Assembly (NCBI GenBank): GCA_039566865.1
Contig: CM076960.1
Location: forward strand, 11,322,501 to 11,386,500
DNA length: 64,000 bases
From: Aurelia coerulea
Taxonomy: Eukaryota > Cnidaria > Scyphozoa > Semaeostomeae > Ulmaridae
Reading direction: 5' to 3'
The notes under the pieces are model-generated. The model had not been told where the DNA came from, made no database searches, and saw only the letters and a program-made list of their open reading frames with translations. Position numbers and translations under genes: made by a program. Positions 45,448 to 55,455 of this stretch are shown here, piece by piece. How positions within the stretch are numbered: position 1 is the first letter of the stretch; each line of letters starts with the position of its first letter.

Positions 45448-46150
45448 TACGGTCTCTTGAGGCCTTTTATCCTGTGGTTCATTTTCCGATCTTTGTGTTA
45501 AATCTAATGTTTACTTCAATTTTCTTTTAACTAGTGTGTATTTTTGTTTAGTTTATGTTCCCTCATTGTTATTTCCCCTGACTTGCAATGGTGGTTGCAT
45601 TGTGATGTATTGCCCCTTGGGACCAGCGAGAGGATTTCAGTACGATGATGCCGGTTGAAATTAGTCAATGGCGAGCAGCAATAGGTTGTTTCCATGTATC
45701 TTTGCAAAACATGTCCCCACTGAGCAGAAATTTTAGGCCATTCTCAGTTCTCTTTCAAATTTTAAAGTTATATTGGTTTTGTTATTGGTTCATCGCAGTC
45801 TCAATCCTTGTTCTGCCATTTACACTGACAATGCAGTTCTCGCAGTTCACTCTGTTGCACCAGAGTTATGTTTTTTTTGCCTTTGTTCGCCCGCATGCAT
45901 CGGTCTGCGAAGATAGTACTTTACGTTATCGTAGAACTTGTCAAGCGAATTCCGCTAGGTGTCATTGTCATTGTTCGATATAAGTACTTTCATTCTCGCT
46001 ATGTCTACTTCTACACAGCGTGCGTAGCATGTTGCTCTCTACATATACAATGATCAGTTTTTAGGACGATTTTGCTGAGTGGTGATGTAGAAACAAATCC
46101 TCCAGGCACTGAAACACTTGAGTTTTGCACTTGGAATCTAAATAGTATTC
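45448..46150 (+). mobile_element. 2A-LINE copy 2, 5' end only
   Basis: Shares the 5' end (GGTCTCTTGAGGCC) and N-terminal coding region with the copy at 52453-60118: MPVEISQWRAAIGCFHVSL, then hydrophobic sequence, then SGDVETNP. The 2A box reads NPPGT instead of NPGPE (46084-46107), so it is mutated. The match stops after WNLNSI at 46150. LINEs normally lose their 5' end; this copy has lost its 3' end, implying deletion or a later insertion. Confidence 0.85.
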
Positions 46151-46227
46151 TCACTGGTATGAAACTCCTGCTCTCAAGGGACCTAGAAGATATCCCATTG
46201 TTTTTGTGGTCCCAAGGGAAAATGCCC

Positions 46228-46236
46228 TATATAAAA
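46228..46236 (+). promoter_or_regulatory. TATA box of the Gag-like gene
   Basis: TATATAAAA lies 91 bp upstream of the ATG at 46327, compatible with a start site near 46260. Confidence 0.55.
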
Positions 46237-46326
46237 CCATAGGTCGCGCCTTGCTCTGCCCTCTTTCACCAACAAGCAGCCTTTCGGACGTCCAAAATCT
46301 ATCTGTGCTTCGCCGTCGCTGACAAA

Positions 46327-46503
46327 ATGGCACAGGTCCCACAACCAGCACAACGAGCTGACTTAGAAGTTGCCTTGCAGGAGATTGCAGACAGACCAGC
46401 CAGACGAGTGCCAGAACCCGAGCCACAACGACCGCAACCAGACCCCATTGGCGTTGCAGACCTAGCTGCGAATGAACCGCACGTGGAACAACGACAGGAA
46501 AAT
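46327..46503 (+). CDS. Gag-like gene, exon 1
   Basis: 59 codons from an ATG in a good context (ACAAAATGG). The product begins MAQVPQPAQRADLEVALQE and is rich in Pro, Arg and Gln. It ends at GAAAAT|GTAAGC, a strong splice donor in phase 0. No known domain is present. Joining to the acceptor at 49318 keeps the frame (QEN|KDDMAK). Confidence 0.6.
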
Positions 46504-47079
46504 GTAAGCATGGTTTTTCTGTTTTTCTTCACATATCTCATCATGTGGCTCCCCGAATTAGTGCTAGGATGATAAATGTCGTTGTCACCGTTTTACCTTG
46601 TGGCCTTAGGCCCATTTATTACACCCAAAATTGGTTTTCAAACTTTACTCTGTTTTTTTCTTTTTTGGCAGGGTTTCCCATTCGCTTTTTTTTTCTGCCT
46701 CCCACTAGAAGTGTTATCCAAAACGTTTTGTTTTCAGTACCCCCCCCCCCCCAAAAAGCAAGTGGCTAGGCCATACAAAAACATACGAAACAAAATCAGT
46801 AACAAAAAATGGTGGGGGGGGGGGTAAAAGTTTACATTTTAAGGATATTGTCCCGCGTAACCCGTACCTGGCCACACTTTCTGCTGTAGCTCCCCCTTTT
46901 TAACTCTTTCTTTGCAAAATTCTGTTCGCACATGCCAAATAAAGCATATATTTCTAATTACTAAAAACCCATTCAAGGGGTTCAAGGATTACTTTTATTG
47001 TAAGCAAATATGAACATTTTGTTTTCCTATGACTTTCATCATTGTATAATTACTTAGTCCTGTTAGTAGAAGCTGAAAT

Positions 47080-49260
47080 TCATACCTGAATTATTATTGA
47101 CTGAGTGCCCAGGGGGGGGGGGGGTGGGTACTCTGGTATATTCAGGATAGGGATGCTCAGGTTATTTTTTTGGGTCTAAAATTCAGGCAAGGATTATTTT
47201 TTTGGGTCAATGATTTGTACAGTTATTTTTTTGGGTTCAAGAAATTCTGGCTTACTTTTTTGGGTCTCATATATGAGAAAAAGTAAACAAATCGGGGAAA
47301 ATATAATTTACAAACAAAATTAGAGTCAAATAACGGTACTAAAATAAAAGAACATAAATATCCAAACACATTATGAGAAATCTAATCGGTTAGGACATTT
47401 TTATGCAGATTTAAGATACTGCCTTCATAACTTTTGGGTATGTAAGGTCGGAAAGATTATTTTTTGGGTCTATTTTCATGCTAGAAATTACTTTTTTGGG
47501 TTGATGCGTTGTACCCCAGCCTGAGCACCCCTATCCTAAATATACCTTAGTACCCCCCCTGGGACTGAGTGAGAGTAAGAGATATACGTTGTTTTTGAAT
47601 TTCCTTGATTTGAGGTGTTTTTAAGGAAGCATAAAGCCCATTAGATGTGGGTTTAGATTATTTTTTGATTAGAACATATTGAATTTTTATATAATGAGAT
47701 CAGGGTATAATTGCTTCTTGAAAGCTTAATTTTATTCCTGAATTATTATTGACTGAGTGAGAGTATGAATGGATATGCTATGCATTTGAATTTATTTGAT
47801 TTAAGGTGCTTTTAAGTACCAACGCAAAAAGCCCCTTAAATGTGGGTTTAGATTATTTTTAATGAGAGCAATACTTTCGATTTTTGATATTTTGTGATCA
47901 GGGTACACTTGCTTCTTAAAAGCTTAATTCTATACCTGAATTATTATTGACTGAGTGAGAGTATGAATGGATATGCTATGCATTTGAATTTATTTGATTT
48001 AAGGTGCTTTTAAGTACCAACGCACAAAGCCCCTTAAATGTGGGTTTAGATTATTTTTAATGTGAGCAATACTTTCGATTTTTGATATTTTGTGATCAGG
48101 GTACACTTGTTTCTTAAAAGCTTAATTCTATACCTGAATTATTATTGACTGAGCGAGAATATGAATGGATATGCTATGCATTTGAATTTACTTGATTTAA
48201 GGTGCTTTTAAGTACCAAAAGCACAAAGCCACTTAAATGTGGGCTTAGATTATTTTTAATGAGGGCAATACATTGATGTTTAATATTATGTGATCAGGGT
48301 ATAATTGCTTCTTGAAAGCTTAATTTCAAACCTTATTTATTATTGACTGAGTGAGAGTATGAATGGATATGCTGTGCATGTGAATTTACTTGATTTAAGG
48401 TGCTTTTAAGTATCAAATCCCAAAGTAAAGCCCATTTAATGTGGGTTTAGATTTTTTTTAATGAGAGCAATACATTGAATTTTTTCATATTATGTGATCA
48501 GGGTATCATTGCTTCTTGAAAGCTTCATTTTATACCTGAAATATTATTGACTGAGTGAGAGTATGGATGTGCTATGCATTTGAATTTACTTGATTCTCGT
48601 GGATTAAGTAATGTTCTTGATTATTAGTACTTAATATTACTACCAATTTATGCTACTAATATATTAATTTCAATCTTCAAAAAACCCCAAAATGTGGTTT
48701 TAGGAAATGAAAGCAATACTTTGCATGTGTTTATATTATATGATCAGGGCATAGCTGGAATTATCATTAACTGAATGATAGTATTAATATGATATGCCCT
48801 GCAATGTGACTTAATTTAGTTAGTGTACTACTTTTCAAAGCATAAATCCCCACATATGTGGTTTTTAAACCAAAAATTTAATTTGAAATCATGGCATAAT
48901 TGCTGATATTTAAAGCTGGGATTTTACTTAGCTTACAGTAGTTTTTAACTCTCAAAGCACACCCTCCAAATGTGAGTTCAGATTTAATAAACCGGTACAT
49001 TAAAATTTGACATTACATTATCATGGTATAATTGCTTAAAAGCTTCATTTTATAGATGTATTATTATTTGTTCACTTGAGATAATGGATATGCTGTACTA
49101 CTTGTAGCTTAAAAAGCCCAACAAAATATATCTTTAGGATTGGTGAGACAATTTACATTTCACAAATTTTAGTTGATACATGTTCTTTGAAAAAGGGCTC
49201 ATTCAAAGCTTGATTATATGCCTAATTTGTTATTGCCGAATTGAGATTATGAATATATTA
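47080..49260 (+). repeat. ~196-bp tandem repeat array, decaying to the right
   Basis: The block ACCTGAATTATTATTGACTG ... GAATGGATATGCTATGCATT ... AAATGTGGGTTTAGATT ... GTGATCAGGGTA recurs near 47087, 47738, 47932, 48130, 48328 and 48532. Units from ~48600 to 49260 are increasingly diverged (for example GGAATTATCATTAACTGAATG near 48750). About ten units in all. The first is split by the MITE. Confidence 0.85.
47108..47563. mobile_element. 456-bp hAT-like MITE in the first tandem unit
   Basis: Termini CCCAGGGGGGG-GTACTC-GGTATATTCAGGATAGGG pair as ~45-bp inverted repeats. The flanks are ACTGAGTG on both sides (47100-47107, 47564-47571), an 8-bp duplication as in hAT elements. The interior repeats TTATTTTTTTGGGT at least six times. 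Confidence 0.85.
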
Positions 49261-49318
49261 CCCTTGTTTTTATTTATCCAATGGCTGAAGCTGAATATGC
49301 TTTTCCATCATTCCTTAG

Positions 49319-49895
49319 AAAGATGATATGGCCAAGCTCCTAGAGAGTCTGGCTGCCCTTGAGCAGAAACAAAAAACCATCAACCTCTGCCTTCAAGAAG
49401 GAAATAATTCAATATGCTATGAGGCCACAAACAGACTTTGACAAATACGTTGTGCTGGCAAAAATTGAAGAGTTGAAGAATCTGAGCAGAGATTTAAGAG
49501 ACACAAAATCAGACTTCTATGCCAGTGTGTATTCAATGTTAATGGAAAGAATTGACAAACCAAGCAATCAGTTCAAAGATTATGTACTATCCCTTCTTGG
49601 GGATAAAGATTACGGGAAGATTCTTGAATCTATAAATAAAATTGACAAAATTTTTTCCAAAAAAGCTTCCCCAACACCCTCTTTCCAATACCAGCTCCAA
49701 GTCCAGTTCAGTTCAAACTCTTGTCCTTATCATCCGTACAATGCTGCTCCAATAGGCAGAGGAGGCTACAATTCACCAAGGGGCGGCAGAGGTTTTAATT
49801 CTATAAGACCAACACCCTATTACCGTTGCACTTATTGTCATGGTAACAATCAAACTGCCTTCAATTGTTTTAAAAGAAGAGGAGACATGAAGTGA
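49319..49895 (+). CDS. Gag-like gene, exon 2 with zinc knuckle
   Basis: After the acceptor the frame reads KDDMAKLLESLAALEQKQK, then a +1 shift in an A6 run (about 49370-49376) is needed to enter the long frame PSTSAFKKEIIQYAMRP. That frame has a helical Gag-like body (FKDYVLSLLGDKDYGKILES), an RGG-rich stretch (GRGGYNSPRGGRG) and a C-terminal knuckle-like C-T-Y-C-H-G-N-N-Q-T-A-F-N-C, and stops at 49895. The A6 shift may be a mutation, an assembly error or recoding. The knuckle resembles that of the Ngaro/DIRS-like gag at 3908. It is either the gag of a spliced YR-type retroelement or a domesticated copy; the RT-like pseudogene 950 bp downstream favours the former. Confidence 0.55.
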
Positions 49896-50125
49896 AGAAC
49901 ATGTTTTGAAGGACATCGTTTGTGTTTATTCTGTTATTTTTATAATCAATATTTATTTATTGTGTAAGAAATGAACTAGGTTGAGTCTTGACAGATGACT
50001 CCAAATTCAATTTACTCTCTATATTTCTCTGTATTTCTTCTTGTCCAAACAGAATATTAAGACCAAAGGCATTTTTTATGGGCTTTCATTTAGCTTCTGG
50101 CAGCTCGAGTTCTAACCCAACAAAA

Positions 50126-50131
50126 AATAAA
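50126..50131 (+). terminator. Possible polyadenylation signal of the Gag-like gene
   Basis: AATAAA 230 bp after the stop at 49895. No other clear signal is nearer. Confidence 0.35.
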
Positions 50132-50139
50132 CATGGGAG

Positions 50140-50848
50140 TCTTACCGCCACTTTTCCGCGCTATTAGTTGCCATGTTAGACACAGCAGTTGTGCTTGATT
50201 CATGCGGCTTTGTTCTTTTGCGGAGGGAAACATTATTCACTACTGTGGAGGAGCTAGCGGAAGAGTTGAGAAAGAGAATCGGTCTTTCGATATCTCCTCC
50301 GCAGAACTATAAAGGTTATTCCTACGCAGATACATGTTCGCCGCAGCGCTTATCCATAGAAGCACACCAGTAGTGTCTAGCTACCCATGCTTAAAGGATA
50401 AACAAAAAGCAAAGAGCAAAAAACTCAAGGGCTCAATTAGATTCATATTCGTGCACTTGTGAATTTCCAAGCCAATACAAACACTGTTCTCTCAAAAAAT
50501 CAAAACATGGCATATACTATTTTCTTCGTTTCACAATTAATCTCTCCTCTGCAATACAAAACAAAAAACAACAGCAAAACAAAAACATAAAAACAACAAC
50601 AAAATACTTAGCAAACGTGATTTGATGTATTTCTTTCACCGATCATGCATAGGTCAACAACTGGACAACCTTTGTGGTTAAAAAAAAAATAGCGTGCTTG
50701 ATCTCTCCTCGCAGCCATAATTGGGGGTCTAACTAAGGGCCTTAATACTCGGCCTACGGTTGATGTTCCTTTTATGGCTGGGTTGGAGGGCGCTTTCACG
50801 ATCTATTCAAAAACAAAAGACAAACAAAATTTTTTCAATTTTCTTTAG
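50140..50848. other. No confident gene
   Basis: A 66-codon frame at 50173-50373 (ELAEELRKRIGLSI) has protein-like codon use but no recognised domain. The remainder is A-rich. Confidence 0.3.
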
Positions 50849-51724
50849 CATACCACCTCCCATCGCACATTCCGAGATATCATTCAGATGTTCCAGGATA
50901 GAGCTGAATCAAAAAGGTCATTTGACGTTACCTGGTGCGATTATCGAGGTGAGCCCTCCAACCCAGCCTCCCAAAAACCATTATCCGCAGTTCAGGATGT
51001 TTCTATGGGAAAGTGGAAAGCATCCGCCAAAGATTTGGTATTTCGTGACCCATCGTCTTTTATTGCGGGAGAGCTGCACAATCATGTCCCAACTTGGACG
51101 CAAATATTGGAAGGTTTTCACAAGAAAGAAGAAATTTTGAAATACCTTACTAATGGCGTCTCCATTTTCGATTTCTTTCAACATTTTAAAGGGCAATATA
51201 AAGGAAAATCGTATGATTCAGATATACCTCCAAGCATATGGCTACCAAACAGCAAGTCGTGTGATAGTTTTGATAAGTTCATATCTGAGACTATAATTGA
51301 ACGAGTTAGGAATGGTTCCTTGCAAATTTGGGGACAAGAAAACCATTGTATACCACCTTATCTTGTCATGCCGATTACAATTGAGCCATAGAAACCACGA
51401 ATGTGCCATGATGAACGTTTCTTAAAGGGGCTGTGGCATATTTTTGTAAACAAACCACGTTTGCGGGACAATGCGCGCTTCGTATCAAATGACACCAATG
51501 ATCAATGGCGGACTGTTGTCGTGCAGCTTCGAAGCTCGACGCAGATTGACATTAGAGCGGTTATTGGATTTTGCGGTTTCTTATTTGTCATGGATGATAT
51601 TTAGTACGATGTTGTTGGTCTTGACGAAGATAAAAAACTTGATTCAAGTGAAACAGAAGATGAGAATGACGCTTCGTTTTCCGTAGAAGCGGCAGCAGAA
51701 TTTGGGATAAAGTTATGGGCCTAA
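50849..51724 (+). pseudogene. Retroelement RT N-terminal region, two in-frame TAG codons
   Basis: It starts at an acceptor-like TTTTCTTTAG and stays in one frame for 292 codons, broken only by TAG at 51389-51391 and TAG at 51602-51604. Motifs: GVSIFDFFQHFKGQYKGKSYD, DIPPSIWLPN, PPYLVMPITIEP then KPRMCHDERFL. I recall this pattern from the segment preceding the RT core in YR-type retroelements of invertebrates. The catalytic core is absent: after CHDERFL the sequence turns into an unrelated acidic stretch (SSETEDENDASF). Probably an internally deleted pol related to the Gag-like gene just upstream. Confidence 0.55.
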
Positions 51725-52184
51725 ATTACGTCTCTCAGGCTCTCTCCGGGTGCAGGGCAAGGAGGGAGCATCAAGTATTGTTGAAAGTTTGATCTGGGAG
51801 GCACACCTTTTGCCTGTTTTACAGGGAAATCACCTGGAGAACTTCAGGTCTGGCAATTCAAGGGGAGCCATCAGAGGCTCCCCTCAAATGCAAGAGGGGA
51901 GCTGTAAAGTCGCTCTTCTGAACTGTTCAAAGAGAAAAATTGCTCTGTTTGAAATCATTGTTCTTTTCTATCGATTCAATTAGGAAAAGTTCACTTGAAA
52001 ATTACCAGGAGGAACAATTTACTGCTCCCCTGCTAAAAGTTTTATGCCCAGGCCTGGCCTGGAAATGCGCTAATTCTTGTTGAAAAAAATTGGTCATGTT
52101 GAATCATTTAGGGCCTTTCATATGCCCATTTGAGTTGTTTGAGGCTGACAACCTATAGACCAAACACATATTCTTTTCTAACAA
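51725..52184. other. No gene recognised
   Basis: A short hairpin GGGGAGCCATCAGAGGCTCCCC lies near 51858-51879. Otherwise unremarkable. Confidence 0.35.
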
Positions 52185-52452
52185 ACAAAGAATTTGGGTC
52201 AGTACTGAAGGTTTCTTAAAATTATCAGGTTTTTGAGGACTCAAGAGTTTCTTATAGTTTCCATAAGTCTTCATGTTTACTTCCTGTGCCCCTATCAACA
52301 AACATCTCAAAATTAAAATTGTTTAAAGCCTTTCCAATGTTTAGACTTTACTCAAGTACTTCCCAAGTAATATAATACAGGAAACAAGTGAAAGTAAAGT
52401 AAAACTATGTTAAGGATTTCCTTTATCAAAATAAATAGTTTCTTAAGATATA
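52185..52452 (-). repeat. TTAAGAAAC-type dispersed repeat, reversed copy
   Basis: Reverse-complement match to 62503-62862 (AGTTTCTTAAGATATA, CAGTACTGA, AATTATCAGGTTTTTGAG). The 2A-LINE poly(A) end joins it at 52453. Confidence 0.75.
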
Positions 52453-52779
52453 TTTTTTTTTTTTTTTATTCAAATATAAAATTTTACAATAATCTTACAT
52501 TCTACTATACCTATCTAAATTACTATACAACACTACAGGTACGATACCATGGGGAGCGAAATACAATGACTACCTCATGGCCAATATATAAAAACATGAA
52601 ACATTAAACTGTATACAGACACATTACGAAAGGACGAAACAATTAAAGATTAATGGATACTATACTAGATTCTGTCTCATATCAGATGACAGGTCAGGGT
52701 TTAAATGGATTTGAAAGATGTCACGAGTGCAAATCGTTTAAATGGTGATTTAGGAAGGTAAAATAGCCGACATCTGATG

Positions 52780-54239
52780 GCATAACGGAATAACCAGACC
52801 CAGGACCACTAAGACCGGACCCTAACGGACCGGACCCTAGGGGAATGCCCTCCCCTCTCTTTGGCGTGACGGCTAAGCCTCCAAGCTGCAAGTTCATCTC
52901 AGCGCTTAGAGTTCAAATTTATCAGGCACGCAGATAACACTTAGGGACTTCGTTAGCTCCCATGGTGCCCCCAGAAAATTATTAGGGGGAGTTGGTCACA
53001 TGTATCTCTGAAATATGGGTTACACTCATCTTTTTCGATAAGAAACTGTGGTCGGAGGTCGTTAGGTAGTTTCTTATATCTTAGGACATTTCGCTACTAA
53101 AGTTTGAAAAGTTGGTTTTTTCAATTTAAAATACTGAAAATGTAGAATTAATTTCGTTTTGTTAGAAGGGCTTCCAAACTATTTGATAAGATCTAAAACA
53201 CTAAGTAATAACATAATTGGCACTCAAAAATTGAACATGGTACATTAATAGGAACAGTAATAGTATTTTTGAATGAACATTACGAAAGTTTCTTAGCATT
53301 TTGATACAGGCGATGGGGTAGTATTTTTCGAAAATTTTGGCCTACTGTTTCTTATGAGCTGTTTCTTATAAAAATGCAGGTCCATAAGAAGCGGGGGGGG
53401 GGGGCAGGGGCATTAAGCCCCCAATAATTTTGAAAACAATGGTGCCACGCCACAAGCATTAATTAGATGTATTGTTCTCTATTGTTCTAAGAACAATCCC
53501 CCAATCAGAAGCTGCTTCCTACGGCCCTGTAAAAAGGTGAGTGCACTTGCATGATACGAGAAAACAAATGCACACAAATGCACTTTCTGAGGTGCAATAT
53601 TGTGATCATGGGATTTACCAAAGACAAGTGGGGTCAATGCCTGGGTCAATGCGTGGTTTGAGAGAATGGTTTTAACATTCCCAAAATTATCACTCTCTCT
53701 TTCGAGATCGCCTTACCCCATATATCTGCCAATTACCACCTTCACAATAAACATTGCGAACAAATACGTTATCAAAAAGCTGCCTGCTAAATGATTTTGC
53801 TGTCCCAAACTAACTTGCAAAGAGAATGGAGAAGCCAGAATCAAGTCCAGAAATTGAGATTGTGGAGATGGAATACAACGTGGCTGGCATCACGACTTCA
53901 TTGCAACAACTTGAATCACCAAGCAAGGCAGAGGTAAAATATTTAGGCCATGTAGTTAAATGCTTAGGCCCAGTGGGCAATAGGTTGAGGCTGGACCAAA
54001 ATTTGTCCCCTGGTTAGAAGATTTGAAATACCATCCTTTTTGCGTTTGTTGTGGAATCCAGAAGGTAGAATTTACATACAGCAGTGACTGCCTTATCTTA
54101 CTTTGGAGCGAAACTTCTGTGTTGGCCGTCATTTAATCATTGCAAACAAACGCTGGAAGGAAAGTAATGGGTATTCCCCGAGGGTCTGGTCCGTTAGGGT
54201 CCGGTCCTACTGGTCCTGGGTCTGGTTATTCCGTTATGC
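52780..54239. mobile_element. 1460-bp inverted-repeat element with exon-like cargo
   Basis: Ends GCATAACGGAATAACCAGAC pair as ~85-bp inverted repeats that continue with GGACCGGACCCTAACGGACC. CGACATCTGATG stands on both sides (52768-52779 and 54240-54251), a 12-bp direct repeat, unusually long for a DNA transposon. The interior holds AGTTTCTTA motifs, a smaller inverted pair (about 52963-53445), a G12 run and an exon-like ORF at 53826. No transposase. Confidence 0.8.
53826..53933 (+). CDS. Exon-like ORF inside the 1460-bp element
   Basis: 36 codons from AGAGAATGG, reading MEKPESSPEIEIVEMEYNV and ending SPSKAE at GAG|GTAAAA, a plausible donor. Acidic, with protein-like codon use. No family recognised. 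It looks like a captured first coding exon; no matching acceptor or second exon is visible within the element. Confidence 0.35.
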
Positions 54240-54333
54240 CGACATCTGATGTGAAACAGAATTTACAAAGGAAAGAGCTATTTACGATAAAGGACTTGGT
54301 GGTTGCTTAGTACATAGCTGTAATCTCAAAAGA

Positions 54334-54876
54334 TTAATCAAAGCGACCAGTTTCGTGGATGAAACGTAAAGTTAATTCGAGTATATTTCTGTTCAACTCA
54401 TCAGAAAGGTCTTGATCACCATACAATAAAAGATGTGTCAAAGAATCGTTTGAAAGATTGGTGATTTGTGCAAATGGTCGTAATAATTCAACAATTCCAG
54501 CGAGAAGATTTTGTCGTTGAACATCAAAAGAAGGGCAGAGCAACAAAAAGTGCTCAGTGTCCTCAATGCCATCGTTTGTTGGGCACATCGGGTTCATTGT
54601 ATCCCTAAAATTATGCTTGAATTTATGGAAATTTAACTTGCTGAGACCAACCCTAAGTTGTGTAAGGTAGGATAATCCTATTGGATCGTGAATTCCAAAA
54701 ACAAATTTGGCAGGGGGGCGGATTATTGATAACAGCTTTTTCTTAAAAACAGCAATAGAAGGCGCAAGTCTCAATTCAGGCTCAAGCTTATTCCATTCGG
54801 ATAAACAGTTTGGATAGAAGCTAGACTTGAATTTTTCTGTTCTTGCCTTTAATTGCCCGATGACATCCTGGTCGCG
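54334..54876 (-). CDS. 2A-LINE ORF, C-terminal part (after the insertion)
   Basis: 180 codons plus stop. In the same frame as the upstream part once the 1858-bp insertion and one AAGAC copy are removed. It encodes QLKARTEKFKSSFYPNCLSEW, then FGIHDPIGLSYLTQLRVGLSKL and a Cys/His cluster (NDGIEDTEHFLLLC). There is no internal stop. Homologous to 37539-37910 of copy 1. Confidence 0.88.
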   Translation of the reverse strand, partial: RDQDVIGQLKARTEKFKSSFYPNCLSEWNKLEPELRLAPSIAVFKKKLLSIIRPPAKFVFGIHDPIGLSYLTQLRVGLSKLNFHKFKHNFRDTMNPMCPTNDGIEDTEHFLLLCPSFDVQRQNLLAGIVELLRPFAQITNLSNDSLTHLLLYGDQDLSDELNRNILELTLRFIHETGRFD

Positions 54877-54919
54877 AAGACCAGGGGCGGATCTAGCCTA
54901 AAATCTGACCGTGGCTCCT

Positions 54920-55040
54920 GGGAGCGCGGAGCGCGACCGAAAGAAGGTAGGATAGCGAGCGCGAAGCGCGAGCTACATGGGGGTCCGGGGGCGGAGCCCC
55001 CGGAAAAATTTTTGGGGGCCACGCCCTTTACATCGTCGGA
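54920..55040. repeat. GC-rich hairpin block in the hAT-like element
   Basis: GAGCGCGAAGCGCGAG followed by GGGGGTCCGGGGGCGGAGC, which folds on CCGGGGGC/GCCCCCGG. The same block is at 60945-61060 in the second element copy. Strikingly GC-rich against the AT-rich surroundings. Confidence 0.8.
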
Positions 55041-55150
55041 AACGCCCTATCTGACAGTCTGTTGTCAAAAAGTGAGAGTGTAACTGTAGTAAGTGAGTGC
55101 CATAAAACAGAGAGAAAAAATCAAGAGGGAAAAGGGCCGATGTATGAATC

Positions 55151-55455
55151 ACCCGGGGGGGTGGGGGGTGGGGTACTTAGTACACTTTGCTGAGGGGATG
55201 TGCACTTCTTTCCGGGTATCGTTTTCGCCTCTTTTTACAAACGCCGGTTATCAAAAGAGGGCAATTTTTCTAAAGCCGTTTGTCAAAAGTGTGATTTCAT
55301 TATTTTTGACAAATTTTTACGTTTTGGAGTATTCTTTTCGCCAATTTTTCTAATGCCGGCTATCATTTAGAGGGAAAATTCTGAAGCAGGGGGAAAAATG
55401 TTCCTGGAGGAGTGCACACCCCGTACAATTGAAAGTCAAGTACCCTCCTCCCATG
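55151..55455. mobile_element. 305-bp MITE nested in the hAT-like element
   Basis: GTATGAATC lies on both sides (55142-55150 and 55456-55464). The ends share ACC-GGG-GG-GGGTACTT as imperfect inverted repeats, and GTGTGCAC/GTGCAC lies further in. It resembles the G-rich MITE at 47108 in style. Confidence 0.7.

Larger units (their letters stand above)
46504..49318 (+). other. 2.8-kb intron of the Gag-like gene
   Basis: Bounded by GTAAGC and TTTTCCATCATTCCTTAG. It contains C14 (46740-46753) and G12 runs near 46812, the ~196-bp tandem array (47080-49260) and a 456-bp hAT-like MITE (47108-47563). Confidence 0.55.

Noticed and set aside
54853..55083. 76-codon frame over the GC-rich block (and 60867-61055)
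   Set aside because: The shared peptide (GGPGAEPPE) is the translation of a hairpin repeat inside a noncoding element end.
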